64,000 bases of DNA from Isochrysis galbana. Taxonomy: Eukaryota > Haptophyta > Isochrysidales > Isochrysidaceae. Made by a program: the position numbers and the translations under genes. A model generated the notes under the pieces. The model did no database searches, was not told the origin of the DNA, and saw only the letters and a program-made list of their open reading frames with translations. Location: the NCBI GenBank assembly GCA_018136815.1, contig CM030942.1, positions 1,821,171-1,885,170 of the forward strand, given 5' to 3'. This document shows, one piece after another, positions 18,996 to 30,299 of the stretch (its first letter is position 1; every line of letters begins with the position of its first letter).

Positions 18996-21010
18996 GCGAT
19001 TCCCGTTCTAGACGAGATCGCCGACAGATCGCCCTTAGATCGTTGTCTGTCGCCGTCTGATCGGAGTGTTTGAGTTTGGGTTTGATTTGAGTCGAGTTAC
19101 GTGAGAAAAGTCGTGGGGTGAGAGTCTGAGTGTTTCTTGGGTGTGCAGCATATCTTTTGATTTGACGTTTTGTGCTGCCACTAGTTCAATTGGATGAACA
19201 AAAAAGACCTTGCCGTCCGCCCGGTCGCGGTGCCAAGCTAGCCCTCGGTGAGTAGTGGTTCACGTAAGCGTAAGCGTCTTGAGTTTTGTGATACTTTCGT
19301 ACACATTGAAGTGCAAAAATACGAGTTTGACTTATGGTATGAGCATGTCGTCGCGTATTACGGTCGTTGTCTCACCGCCGCGGAGCGTCATTGGACCACC
19401 ACCGAGGTGGAGCTTCTCGCTGCCCTGGAAAGTATTCGTACTTGGCGACCGTACCTTTGGGGCCGACACTTCCGCCTCGTCATCGATCACCAAGCTCTCC
19501 GTTGGCTGCACACCATGAAGGACACCGTCCAGGGTGGGCCGGCGTCGCGCCTGATGCGATGGGCGCTCAAGTTGTCCGAGTACCGCTTCACCGTCGAACA
19601 CAAACCAGGTGCCAGTCACAAGGATGCGGATGGCGTGTCACGCTTGGTGGCGGCAGACGACGAGACGTCGGAGACGTCCGCTCCTAAGCAGGGGGGTGGG
19701 CAGCTGCTAGCCGCCGTCGTCCCTAACGCTCGCACCACCACGGCATCGGATGGTCAGCCGCCAGCCGTCGCCGCCTCTCGTTCTCATACCACTACCGCAT
19801 CCAGTCTGCAAGCTGACGAACGGTCGTCCAGGTTGTCCGATTCCATCAACCTCTCCTACCTCGACGTCGGTACACCCAACGCCGAGGCGCTCAAGGAGGC
19901 ACAGGCCGAGGACCCCGATTGCCACGACCTCATCCGCTTCCTCTCTTCCGCTCCTCACAACCCCGACCTCGATCATCGTCGCTTGCGTTGGCTCAGTCGC
20001 GAATCTTCGAGATGCCTGTTGCGATCAGGACTACTCTACCGACGAGTGCCGACGAGAGACGGCGAGAAGCTCTGCCTCTACGTGCCGAAGACGATGCGCC
20101 GCGCCTACCTCGAAGCCTTTCACGACCACCTGTGCGCGGCTCTCCGCTCTCCATTTGAATTTGTTGCTTCATCGTTCATTCGCTCTTCGCTCATTCGGTC
20201 TCGTTAAGGATTGCTCTTCCACCTTTCCCGTGGCTTGTTCGGAGCTTTCCGCTCTCCGTTAGGTTCTCTTCTTTCCTCGCGGGACGCTCGATCCTAGCAG
20301 GGGGGTGTCGCATTCGCGAATCGACACTCGTTAGGCATCGCTCTTCTCTTCGTCGTTCGGTATTATCGTTATAATTCTCTGCTTTCTTCGTTCTCGGTCA
20401 AAAGCTTCGCTCGGACGCATAGGATCTTGGGTTGTGGAGCGCCCTCTCTCTTACTCTCGAAGAGAAGGGAAGTTTCCCCACCTTTCTCCCTCCTAGGCGC
20501 CTCGCAAATAGGTTTAATTCGCTATCTTCCCCGCGTTTCTCTATCTACTTCAGTGATTGCAATCAGGTTTAATTTGCAATCTCTTAGCATCTCCCCCTTA
20601 GGCACACCGCACTTCTTTCGTCTTGTTCGATAGGTCTCTTGGAATCCTGTGCGGCAGGATTGCCCCTCGTTTCCGTTATGGTGCGATTCCCCTTCCAGAC
20701 GGGATCGCCGACAGATCGCCTTCTGATCGTCGTCCGTCGTCGTCTGGCCGGAGTGTTTGGGTTTGATTTCAGTCGAGTTATGTGAGAAAGTCGTGGGGCG
20801 AGAGTCGGAGTGTTTTCCTGGGTGTCTTTGTCCGTCGTCCTGTCTTCAGTCGTCATCCGTCGCTCTCGCTCTCGTCGCTCTCGCTCTCGTAACACTCGTA
20901 CCCTACAACCTCGCCTCTCCTCACCAGCCCCTGCCACCACAGCCCTCCTCTCACTCACCCTCGCCTCTCGCCTCTCGCTCGATGTCGTTCTCGCCGCCGT
21001 CCTCGCCCTC
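18996..21010 (+). mobile_element. Ty3/gypsy-like LTR retroelement fossil
   Basis: Parts in order: a leader copy starting TGGTGCGATTCCC (about 18996-19140, no LTR before it), a pol remnant (about 19330-20210) with RNase H similarity (AYYGR.LTAAERHW, WRPYLWGRHF, DHQALRWL, EHKPGASHKDADGVSRL) and the start of an integrase zinc-binding region, a polypurine tract (20296-20305), an LTR (20306-20678), and a second leader. Gag, protease and most of reverse transcriptase and integrase are missing, so it is a heavily deleted, broken copy. One LTR shared between internal sequence on both sides suggests recombination or tandem insertion. It is moderately old, with visible divergence between LTR copies at 4743/9140 and 20306. 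Confidence 0.7.
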
Positions 21011-21513
21011 GCCCAAGCCCGCCTGCCCGCCTTCCTCTGCTGACGGGCTTCAGCCCGTCAGCACCTCCGAAGTCGTCTCCCTCGCCGCGCCTGCCGCCGG
21101 CCTTGCTCCTTCCTCATTGCCCTCAGGCCCCATGGGCCACTCCAATTCGTCAGACATAGCAGAAAAGCTAGCTTAACCTCCCACCGAACGCCACACCCCA
21201 CACCTCCCACGACCCACCACCGAAGGCCTAGTGCACAACACAGCCCCAAATCCGGTACTCAACGCGACAACAGCCACAAGAACCCCAAAAGAAGCCGACC
21301 ACCCGATGGCGCGAGGGAAGGCCGAGGAGTCGACCATCGGGGATCGGTGCACGCCGCCTGCCACTGGAAACCCTGAACACTGAGCTCATAAGTAGAGCAC
21401 GAGGGGACGAGCCGCAAGGCGAGTGAGAGGGAGAGATAAGGGGTGCGGGCGCGGCCGTCAGTAGAAGGTAGCAGGGTCGCGCGCGCGGTGAGAATATTAA
21501 GAAGTTTTTTTTT
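21011..21513 (+). repeat. Interspersed repeat with the LINE-type T-ending 3' module
   Basis: 21011-21170 also occurs inverted at about 23095-23235 and contains a hairpin, GCTGACGGGCT/AGCCCGTCAGC (about 21039-21062). 21391-21513 runs from GTAGAGCACGAGGGGACGA through GCCGCAAGGC to TATTAAGAAG plus nine T. The same module ends LINE copy 1 (758-638, minus) and the repeat at 23282-23409. I read it as a non-autonomous unit that carries the LINE's 3' recognition end. Confidence 0.55.
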
Positions 21514-21549
21514 GATGTTTGTGCCTCGCATGAAGGGCCTCACTAAAAA

Positions 21550-21716
21550 TATACCGGAGAGGGGCCTCGATGGCCTGAAATTCGGTATTTTTCGACAATT
21601 CCGCCGGAGAACCCCCACTTTTTTTGCTGATCCATCCTACCAGAACCTACTATTTAGCCCTTCATTTACCCATTACAGTGGGTGCCCTCCGCGCCCCCAT
21701 AGTGAGTGACCGGGCT
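21550..21716 (+). repeat. Short interspersed repeat, shared with 54590-54785
   Basis: Blocks in common and in order: TATACCGGAG, GGCCTGAAATT, GTATTTTTCGA, TTTGCTGATC, ACCAGAACCTA, TTTACCCATT, and AGTGAGTGACCGGGCT at the end. The 54.6-kb copy is on the same strand and similarly sized. It has no ORF and no identified class; a SINE-like unit or a transposon end are both possible. Confidence 0.6.
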
Positions 21717-22348
21717 AGTAGATAGGCATACATAGCACATAACCAGAGATCCATAGTTGGGAGATTGGCATAAATAGCACGTAGCCAGATCCTTAGACAG
21801 GCCGTATCTCGATGAGACGAATGGGGCGCCGCCGCCGAAGTGAGCGTCGGAGGAAGAAAAGGGGAACAGGAACTAGACCCTCCTCATGTGGCCGCGTGGC
21901 CGCGCCCGAGGGTGGCCGATCAGAATCAGGCGCTCACTAAAGTAGTTCTCGTGGTCCGATCAATGGCTCCTTCCGCCTCACAAAACCTCCCTTTTCTGGG
22001 CTGCCCGCCGTGGAGCCCGTTTGGTGGTTGGTCCTTCCCCTTTCGGCTCCTCCCCATCGCGCCCGCCTTCGCCTCCCCCCCGCCCCCCGCCCTTCCCCCC
22101 CGCCCTTCCCCCCGCCCCCCCCGCGCAGCTCGCTCTCCGCTCGGCGCCTCGATTGCTTATTGGCGGCGCGTGGGAAGCGCTCGCGTATCCCTTTTCCGTA
22201 CGTCTCACCTCCGAAAGGAGCCGCCCATCTCCCATCCACGGGCACGGCCCTCCACACCAAAAGGGAACTTACTTCACACATCCACTTTCCGCTCTCCCGC
22301 CTCAAAAGCTCACCTCTCTCCCCCTCTCCTCGTGTTTGTCAACTCTTC

Positions 22349-22395
<47 letters not shown>

Positions 22396-22591
22396 CTCTC
22401 TCCACTCTCTCTCTACTCTCCCTCTACTCTCCCTCTACTCCCCAGCACGCGCCGCTCCCCTCCCCTCTGTCGCATTCATCCTAGATGATGCGATTTCCAG
22501 GCTCTTATCTCCAGGGTCCTTCGCCGTGCGGCCACACGGTGAAGCTCAGGCACATCTAGGTTGGTAGGGTTCGTCCCTAACGACCCTCAAC
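21717..22591. other. Intergenic with a (CT)n tract
   Basis: Contains a tandem pair of short repeats (GATAGGCATACATAGCAC / GATTGGCATAAATAGCAC near 21721 and 21763), C-rich low complexity at 22070-22130, and a (CT)n run at about 22352-22394. The open frames across it are composition artefacts. No gene recognised. Confidence 0.45.
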
Positions 22592-23409
22592 TCCTTTTAT
22601 AAGTAGGAGGCCAATGGGGAAATGGGGGCCTCGCGCCCCCCTCTCTTCATCGCAGACACCCCCTGGGTGGGCCTGCACAATCATCCTCAGCTCCTGCCCT
22701 TTCTTTGGCAGGGGCTGAGGGCTGAGCAGTCATCAATATTGTCCAGACTCTCGCTGGGCGCGCGCCGCGTGCCGCATGCATTCGCCTGCACTGGCCCTCG
22801 CTCGTACTGCCCCCCCCCTCCACCACTGAGCCACAGACTACCAGAGCCGCCAGGAGAGCACTCAGGGCCAGCGAGGGAGAGGCAGGAGAGGCCATGGGCA
22901 CAGCCTCAGCGTCGTTGTCTGATCGCTGATCGAAGTATTCATCACTAATCTTATGATTGGTCGCCATGGAGGGGGGCCTCGCGCCCCCCCCACTCTCTCG
23001 ACTCCCCTCATGGGGGGCGAGAACCATCCACCCCCCTGCACTGCCTCTTGGCATGTAGGGGGGACTCACCCAGACTGCCCAGACTCTCCCTGAGAGTCGG
23101 GCACAGATCGCTGACGAATTGGGATGGCCCATAGGGCCTGAGGGCAATGAGGAAGGAGGCATGCCGGCGGCAGGCGCGGCGGAGGAGACCACTTCGGAGG
23201 TGCTGACGAGCTGAAGCCCGTCAGCATAGGAAGGCGGGCAGGCGACACCCAACCACTGGGCCCTGGGTAGCTGGGTAGACGGTAGAGCACGAGGGGACGT
23301 GCCGCAAGGCAGGTGGAGAGGGGATAAGGGACGACGCGGGCGTGGCTGCAGTCAAGCTATGCAGAGTCGCGCGCGCGATGGGCGATGAGATTGTTATAAA
23401 GCTTTTTTT
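22592..23409 (+). repeat. Composite repeats; short element with LINE-like ends
   Basis: 22592-22960 is the family also seen at 18687-18960. From about 22937 a segment begins ACTAATCTTATGATTGGTCGCCATGG, a degenerate form of the LINE 5' end (AACTAAGTTTATACTTGGTCGCCATGG). It runs about 470 bp to the shared 3' module (23282 GTAGAGCACGAGGGGACGT through 23409, ending in T7). This looks like a LINE deletion derivative keeping only the two ends. An inverted copy of the 21.0-21.2 kb repeat lies inside it (about 23095-23235). Confidence 0.5.
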
Positions 23410-24081
23410 AGCCCCCCGAGTCTTATTGTTTTTTCAATGCGGCGAACCAAGGGCTGCTTCTTCCTCCAAGGGCCAACCAAGAACGCACTAAGAGACTAAG
23501 GTCACGACCTAGGAGCCACCCAACCGTGAAAGTGACAAGGAAAACTAAGGGCAAATGGATGTTTGCTCGGAATAACTGGAGCTGCAGAGGGCACCCACAC
23601 TCACAATCACATAACGACATAAAACCAAAGAAAGGGTGGAGCGTCACACCCACTACTGCGCGTCTCCACACCACCCCACGACCGCCCCGGCGCCAGCACG
23701 CACACGCAGTGTACGATGGTATCCAGCCAAGCACGCCAGTTCACGCTTCAACAGCAAGTGTACCGTTCGTACCAGCAATGCTTAATACCCTGTCGTGGTG
23801 GGTGAACGAATGGCACGGTGACTGCGACAGACGACGGGATGGTGGCCGATCTATGATCATCTCGCCAGCGCTAACCGCCGCAGGCGCACGATCGAGCTGT
23901 CGTCTGTCTGAGCGGAGTCTTCCGCCTCCCTCGGCGACTGCTCGCCGAGCGAGCAGCTTCTTCGCACTGCCCGCCAGGCAACGTGTGCATCTGCATTCGT
24001 GCCCGCGCCTGCGCGCACGTTCGCACAGCCCGGACGGAACAGCTGGTGGATGGGTGGCGGGAGAGGGTGGCGTGCGTGCAA
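23410..24081. other. 3' flank of the LRRC40-like gene
   Basis: No repeat or gene recognised. The open frames running into 24082 from the left are on the complement of the LRR gene or continue past its stop and show no homology. Confidence 0.4.
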
Positions 24082-26016
24082 TCACGCCAGCCGCATCGCG
24101 AGCAGAGCGAGGACCGCAGAGGCTCCCTTCTGCTGGACATGGTACGGGATGGAGCGGAGAGGGTTGCCCGAAAGGCTGAGCGACTGGAGCGAGCCGCAGC
24201 GCGCAAGCTCGGGCGGCAGCTGCCCAATCTCGTTGTCGCGTAGGTCGAGCGTCTGCAGCCGCACGCAACGCTCGATGGAGGAGGAGAGGTTGCGCATCCC
24301 GTTCTTGTGCAAGTGGATTTCGCGCAAGCCGCTTAGGACGCCGAGCGGCGGGCAGGTCGTGATCAAGTTCTCGCCTAGATCGAGGTGCTCGAGCGGGAGC
24401 TCGAGCGCCGCGTGTGACTGGCTCAGCCCAAGAGCCTCCGCCGTCAGCCGGTTGCCCGTGCAGATGAGCACGCCGAGCTGGCGGCAGCCCCACAGCTCGG
24501 CTGGCAAGGCGGTGAGGCGGTTGGCGGAGCAGTCGAGCTCGATGAGGCAGGCCAGGCGGCCCAGCGTAGGCGGGAGCGCGACGAGCTTGTTCGCCTGGAC
24601 GTGCAGCAGCTCGAGCGCCCCGCACTCGCCCAGCGACTCGGGCAGAGCGATGAGAGCATTCCCGCCGAGCCGCAGCTCCCTCAACGCCGAGAACTGGCTG
24701 ATGTGCGCCGGCAGGCTGACGATGGCGTTGTGCGAGGCGTCGATGGCGAGGAGCCCGGTCTCGGCAACCAGCTGCGGGTCCAGCGCAAAGGCTTCCTCCG
24801 GCAGCTCCGTCAGCCCGCACCCCGAGATGACGAGCTGTGTGCCGCCCTTCTGCAGCGCGGCCGCGAGGTTGCCCTCCCGTGCCCCCGCCGCGGCCGGCTC
24901 GTGGGCCGGCCGGCTGGAGGCGAGCGGAGGCGGCCCCTCGGGCAGCCTGGCGCGGAGATGGGCGAGCAGCTTCGACACGGGCCCCGCCACCGTAGCGTGC
25001 GGGATGCCGCGCAGCATGTTGCCCTGCAGCCCCAGCGTCACGAGCGGCATCGTCCCGAGTGGGGCGAGTTGGCCCACGTCACACAGCGAGTTGTTGCTGA
25101 GGTCGAGGCGGGTCAGTGAGGGCGCCGAGGCGAGCCGCTCGCCGTCGAGGCCGGCGATCCGGTTAGATGAGACGTCGGCGGTGGCGAGCCGCGCGTGCCG
25201 CTCCAGCGGCGGAAGCGCACACAGGGCGTTGTGCGCCGCGTACAGCTCTTGGAGCGCGTCGCACCCGTCGAGCGCCAGCGCGGCCAGCCGGTTCTTCGAG
25301 GCCTGAAGCGTGCGAAGCGCGCGCGCGCCGCGGACGCGGAGCTCGGCGAGCCGGTTCTCGCTAACGTCCAGCGTCACCAGCGCCGCGGGCGCATCAAGCT
25401 CGATCTGGTTCAGCTCGTTGTGCGCCAGGAGCAGCGTGCGTAGCGCGTCCATCCGGTCCACCTCGGCTGGGAGCGCCGCCAGCCGGTTGTGCGAGGCGTC
25501 GAGCTCCTCGAGCGTCCGTATCCGCACGATGGCGCTCGGCAAGGAGCGCAGCTCATTATGCGCCACGTGCAGCCGCACGAGCGGCGGCACGCCGTCCGCG
25601 CCCAGCCCGTCGGGCAGCGCGCGTAGAGCATTGTGTGAGAGGCGCAGGTCGGCCAGCCGGAGCAGGCTGTGCCACACCTGTGCCTCCGGAAGCTGTTCGA
25701 TATGGTTGTGCGAGAGGTTGAGCTCGACAAGCTCCTCGAGTGCACCCAGCTCGGGTGGCACCGTGCCTAGCGAATTCTCGCTCGCGTCGAGCCGCTCAAG
25801 AGTCTCTCTGCTCTCCCACCACTTGGCTTCCGAGGGAAGAGCCACCTGAGAGAGAGCCCACGCGTGGGCTGGGAGAGCGGAGAGGCCGTAGCCGCGAAGG
25901 CGGAGGACTCCGCTCTGACGGGCGGCTACCAAGGCTGACTGGAGAGAGCGGGAGCTCGGCGTGGAGGAGGAGGAGGAGGAGGCGAAGAAGGCCTCGTTGC
26001 GGGGGGCGGAGCGCAT
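24082..26016 (-). CDS. LRRC40: Leucine-rich repeat protein, LRRC40-like
   Basis: A single-exon 644-aa protein; the ATG at 26016 is the first in frame. The N-terminal signature matches the LRRC40 family: LQSALVAARQSGVLRLRGYG followed by LSALPAHAW and a WWE block (human LRRC40 has a similar AARKSGQLNLSGRGLS...WWE arrangement). About twenty LRRs of the LxxLxLSxNxLxxLP type follow, with a break around residues 335-385 (LLAHLRARLPEGPPPLASSRPA) that in the family divides two LRR blocks. It ends GNPLRSIPYHVQQKG...LLAMRL, the conserved C-cap (GNP.R....I..KG...L..L). LRR solenoids bind protein partners; the cellular role of LRRC40 is poorly known. It is probably cytosolic, with no signal peptide or membrane segment. 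Convergent placement with the channel gene is not evident; repeats separate them. Confidence 0.85.
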   Translation of the reverse strand: MRSAPRNEAFFASSSSSSTPSSRSLQSALVAARQSGVLRLRGYGLSALPAHAWALSQVALPSEAKWWESRETLERLDASENSLGTVPPELGALEELVELNLSHNHIEQLPEAQVWHSLLRLADLRLSHNALRALPDGLGADGVPPLVRLHVAHNELRSLPSAIVRIRTLEELDASHNRLAALPAEVDRMDALRTLLLAHNELNQIELDAPAALVTLDVSENRLAELRVRGARALRTLQASKNRLAALALDGCDALQELYAAHNALCALPPLERHARLATADVSSNRIAGLDGERLASAPSLTRLDLSNNSLCDVGQLAPLGTMPLVTLGLQGNMLRGIPHATVAGPVSKLLAHLRARLPEGPPPLASSRPAHEPAAAGAREGNLAAALQKGGTQLVISGCGLTELPEEAFALDPQLVAETGLLAIDASHNAIVSLPAHISQFSALRELRLGGNALIALPESLGECGALELLHVQANKLVALPPTLGRLACLIELDCSANRLTALPAELWGCRQLGVLICTGNRLTAEALGLSQSHAALELPLEHLDLGENLITTCPPLGVLSGLREIHLHKNGMRNLSSSIERCVRLQTLDLRDNEIGQLPPELARCGSLQSLSLSGNPLRSIPYHVQQKGASAVLALLAMRLA

Positions 26017-27480
26017 TCGAAAGGGAGGAGAGGGGAGGGGAGAGAGAAGGGGGGGCGTCAGAGTTATATTGTTGTGTTAGTATAACCTTAGTGCTGCGGG
26101 ACCGTAGCCCTTCGACGGCAACGGAGCCCCTCCCCCGCGATGGGGGTGTGCGCGGTTGGCGCATGGCTCGTCCGGTGTATGTGGCTAGGAGTGCTAGCTA
26201 ACAAGATGTCATACGACGCTATAAGTTCTAACGTGGTACCCCCGCCGAGAGGTCACCGCAATCTCCATGACACCAGCGCGCGCGTCGACGCTCAAGGGTG
26301 CAACACATCATCGAATGGACTCGACAAATTCGATGAAAATCTTTCCTTCGAATTTGTGGCTGCCGAGCGGGCCACACGTTCCCACAACTGGTGGGACCTG
26401 GACAATATGGTCAGTCTACACAAATTCTTCAGTGGTGGCCGATGCCAGATCCGCAAGCATTCACCAGTTCAAGGGTGGGAAGGACACTTTACCACATCGA
26501 ATCACTCCAAGCACCCCTCAGCTCTTACTTCTACGGCTGTGGGGGTCGCGCGACGAAGGCAACGGCCGTCCGCTCTGCACCACGGCGCCGGGCAGGACGA
26601 TCCTCGTCGAATCCCCCCGGACGCCATCACGCGGAAAGGTCATCCCGGGCCGGCATGGTCTCCACAACTCGCTCACAAACACGAGCAGGAAGACTGCCAT
26701 TGCTATGGGGAAGATTCGATCTCGACGATTCAAGATACGATCTCCCCCTCGCATAACTGCCCGTCTTCCCCGCTTGTATCGTGGCAGAAAACTGCCTGCC
26801 TGGCTTCTCTGTCCCACGCCGCGGGCGATTTCCAGGAATCGCAGATCGTCCCCCGCGCGGGGAAAACGGAAAACGCCGAGGGGCGCCGCCAGGAAGCCGC
26901 AATTCCCCTGTTGCGGGTAAGGGGGAGCATTCCACGCGACACACTCTATTCTTGGAGCGTGTCTCGGGAACACCCTCCTTACTATGCGGTGCGCTCTATT
27001 CTAAGAGCGCCCCCCCCCCTTTCCCGCCCCGCTCCTCGCTCCCTCCCCTCTCTTCCCTTCCTCCCCGGTTCCCTCGCATGCGGCTCCAAGCCTGGATCCC
27101 TTCCTTTCCTCCTTCCCGTGCAACCCCAGCGGTTCCTTTAGGTTCCCCCGCTCCGACGAGACTCGGAGCCCCGTGCGCTCGCCTCTCGCCTCGCTCGTCC
27201 GACGTCCGGCCCCCCCCCTCTTTCCATTAGTCTTTCCCTTGTTCCTAGAGTTTCCCGCGTCCCCTTCCCGGTTCTCTCCCTTAGGTTCTCTGTCTTTTGT
27301 TTCTGGCGCGCTCGCTCGGAAGCAGCCCCTCCGTGCTGTCCACTCCTCGTGTGCTCTATCCCGCCCCGCTCGCTGTCATGCTCCCCGACCCCACTGTTGT
27401 ACCATGTAATAGGACCTCTGAGACCACTCCCGCATTGCTGTCACGCTCACCCTCTCCCTCCATCCATCACAATGCCCAAG
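26017..27480. other. Unassigned region between LRRC40 and a LINE fragment
   Basis: 26017-26045 is purine-rich on the plus strand next to the LRRC40 start. Overlapping frames in all three plus-strand phases at 26140-27140 are long but none has a family I recognise. A frame from ATG 26205 (MSYDAISSNVVPPP...) has more even composition and could be an old gag-like or host exon. 26940-27010 has paired CTCTATTCT(T/A)(G/A)GAGCG motifs. 27010-27330 is C/T-rich and empty. Confidence 0.3.
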
Positions 27481-28815
27481 TTCAGACACAGCCACAAGCA
27501 CTTGACAAGCACCCCACACATTCACCAACACAGCCACTCCCATGCCACTCCACACACCACATGGTAGCGGAGGGGTGACGATCACGCCCTCCCACAGCCC
27601 CAGCCCCGCTTCCTTGCCCCACGCAGCCGCAGCCGCCGCTCCGTCGCCACCATCCACTCCTCAACCTGCACACAACATCCATCTTCACCCACATCCTCCA
27701 TATCTCCATTCCCATCAACCATTCCCCCCAGCCCAGTACCATTACCCACCCATGCCCACACCTACGCCCACCCAACCGTTCTTCTACTCCCCCTACCCAG
27801 CCGTGCCCGGCCCACAACTCCCTCTGCCAGCCCAGCCGCCTATCCTCTCTTCCCCTCTCCATTCCATCCCACTTCATCAAACCCTGCCCACCCCAACCCC
27901 CCCCGAACTCCCAAAGCTCATCCAAGACCACCGCTTCCTACCACACGGACAACACACGCCCGGTCTTTCGCCTCTCTACACCCTCTACACGCCCGCCTAC
28001 TCCCACCCCCACTTCAGCACGGCCGCACCGATCCACACCCAACCCCACCCCTTTCCTCCTGACCCTTTCCAACCTGTCTCAATCCCTCTCAATCCTCTCC
28101 AGCCAGACCCACCCCCATTCCCTCCGTCCCTTCCAGCAACCGCCCTCGCCTCCTCCTCCAACTGGAGGCGGCGCTGGCCGACCGCCCGCTAAGCGACCTG
28201 GATCGCCGCCGGCTGGAGGGCGCCATCGACGTTGAAGAAACCAGACAGGCCATAAAGAGCATCGGCTCGGGAAAGAGCGCGGGCCCGGATGGGTTGCCGG
28301 CGGAAGTGTACAAGGCGCACGAGAAGTTAGCAGCGCCGCTGCTAACGCAGCTATACAACCAAGCGCTAGTCACGGGAACCCTGCGTTCACTCTAATAGAA
28401 GGCGACATAATACTGCTATACAAAAAAGGCGACGGGCGAGATCCGCGCAACTATAGGCCTATCACATTGCTACAGAGCGACTATAAAATACTAGCCAAAA
28501 TACTGACGAACAGACTTAGTAAAGTGATAGGAAAAATAATATCGGAAAACCAACTGGGATTCGTGCCAAGGAGGCTCATTAGCGAAGCTACGCACCTCCT
28601 CCAACTCACAAGGGCTTATCTTGATGAGACCGGGGACCCGGGATTGCTGCTAGCCCTAGACTGGGAGAAGGCCTTCGATAGAGTAAGCTGGGAATTCTAT
28701 CATTTGGCGCTCAAGCTACTCAACTTCGGGCCTAACTTTCAGACGCTAGCGAAAGCGCTTACGAGTGAGGACGCTCGGCCAATACGCACGATCAAAACCA
28801 ACGGCGGGAGCCAGG
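27481..28815 (+). mobile_element. LINE fragment: Pro-rich leader joined to 5' half of a reverse transcriptase
   Basis: 27542-28192 reads a Pro/His/Thr-rich frame without domains. From about 28153 an RT start is readable: LSDLDRRRLEGAI, then GKSAGPDGLPAEVYK, the conserved GKspGpDGlp motif of LINE RTs. One frameshift near 28385 is followed by GDIILLYKKGDGRDPRNYRP, then ILAKILTNRL, QLGFVPRR and LALDWEKAFDRVSW (RT motif with the first catalytic Asp). Homology stops at about 28805 (IKTNGG), before the YxDD motif, where the sequence changes character. This is a dead LINE copy truncated inside the palm. Its relation to copies 1-3 cannot be tested because they lack this region. Confidence 0.75.
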
Positions 28816-30229
28816 GTGCGGCTCCGGTGCACTACCGTGAACCCGGTTCAGAGTGCGGGTTCCGGGTAGGCCTGTTGCTGTTTTGGTTTGGTCTCTCGTT
28901 CAACGGGGTCCGGGTTGTTGCGAATCTCTCGCACTTGTTGACTAGTACGGTGATTCCGTGCGTGAATACCCAACTACGGTGCGGCCCGTCTCAGGTGCAT
29001 TCTGCCGCGATTGGGTCTGAGAGCAATGAGGCGTGAGTCCACCAGGTGGGGGAACTTATTGTGAATGTGGGTCACTACGGTCTACGGTCGTGTGCGCCTC
29101 CGAGATGGCCGCCTCGCTTCGCCCCCACTGCGAAGACAATGTCGTTGCACTCCCTGCACAGAAGTGTACGGCGAGGTTGAGATGAGGAGATGAGGAGAGG
29201 GAGCGAGAGTGCGTAAACAGGTGACCTGATGCGCACACATGCGGTCCTGAAGCGCCGCAGGGTTATGAGGTATGAGGGCGGCCTCTTCTCTGCTGAAGAC
29301 GTGCCCTCGTGCCCTCTGCGAAGCCGAAAGCCGAAAGCCGAAAGCCAGCCGGGAGCTGCAGTGCTTCGATGAATCGCGGCAGATCAGCCAGCCGGATGCC
29401 GAAGCGCGCGTAAAAGTCGCGCATCAGTACCTCGTTGCTGCCGCCTGCGGCCGCTGACTCTCGCGCCAGTCGAGCGAGCGACAGCCGCTCTGGCTCCAGC
29501 CCAATGCGCGAGCGCGTGACGCGCACCAACGGCTCTGCGGCAAAGACGAGGAGCGCTGCCTCGATCGCACGCGGTCGCGCCGTGGCGCGCAGTCCCGAGC
29601 CGTCCAATCCCCTCTACCTGCGCCGTCTCTACCTCGCAATGCACACCTGCAGGGCTAGGGCGAGGCGAGCATCCTCCACCTCTTGCACTGTGAACTGTGA
29701 ACTGTGAAGGGGCGCGTGGCGCGTGGGCATCTCGCATCTCGCATCTCGCATCTCGCGGGAGGGGCCCAACAGTGCGCGCGCTCTCTTTCAACAACTTGTT
29801 GGAACCAAGAAGCGATTTTACATTTTATGGAGCAGTTGCAAGAGCCCTCCACAGAACTCTTTCAAGCCCGTTCTTTCAATCTTCCTAAAACCCCGCAAAA
29901 GACCTCTATTCAAAATTCAAAAGTATAAAGGAGGAGGCCCGGTGTGCAGTTTTGTTTTAGCTCCCTCTGCGTTTTGTTTTTGCCTCTCGGCCGCGCGCGC
30001 GCTCCGTCGCGCAGCGAAGAGAGAGAGAGAGAGAGAGAGAGGGAGGGAATTTCGTCTCCTCCGCCCTCGCGGGCTGGCTGGTCCTCGATCCTTTTCAACG
30101 CTAAATAGCGTTTTTATCTTTTTTTGTCGGGGGCCTCCCACGCCTCCACTTCCCACATCTCCCTCGACTCCCCCCTCCGCATATTCTCTTCTCTCTCAGC
30201 CCGTCTATTCTCTTCTCTTAAGCTTCTGT

Positions 30230-30230
<1 letters not shown>
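28816..30230. other. Intergenic between the LINE fragment and AQR
   Basis: No confident gene. On the minus strand, 29607-29263 holds a 114-codon frame with normal composition (LLVFAAEPLVRVTRSRIGLE, LARLARESAAAGGSNEV, RFGIRLADLPRFIEAL), and upstream a possible small exon reads EVEDARLALALQ near 29640-29680. This could be part of a split host gene, but I recognise no family. CTGTGAA and CATCTCG short tandem repeats lie at 29690-29757. Confidence 0.3.

Positions 30231-30294
<64 letters not shown>
30231..30294 (+). repeat. (CT)n tract immediately upstream of AQR
   Basis: About 64 bp of almost pure CT, ending six bases before the AQR start codon (CCCGCCATGG). It reads in frame as (Leu-Ser)n from an upstream ATG at 30228, which would be an unlikely N-terminus. 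It more probably lies in the 5' UTR or core promoter. Confidence 0.7.
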
Positions 30295-30295
<1 letters not shown>

Positions 30296-30299
30296 CGCC

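Noticed and set aside
21391-21513. tRNA-derived SINE with Pol III boxes
   Set aside because: GTAGAGCAC looks loosely like tRNA sequence, but I could not find properly spaced A and B boxes or a cloverleaf.
23741-24820. 359-codon minus-strand ORF overlapping the LRR gene
   Set aside because: It overlaps LRRC40 codons in another frame and has no homology; the LRR frame is clearly the coding one.
30228-30299. In-frame N-terminal extension of AQR (Leu-Ser repeat)
   Set aside because: It is encoded by the (CT)n tract. The ATG at 30300 is in a better context and matches where the conserved protein starts.
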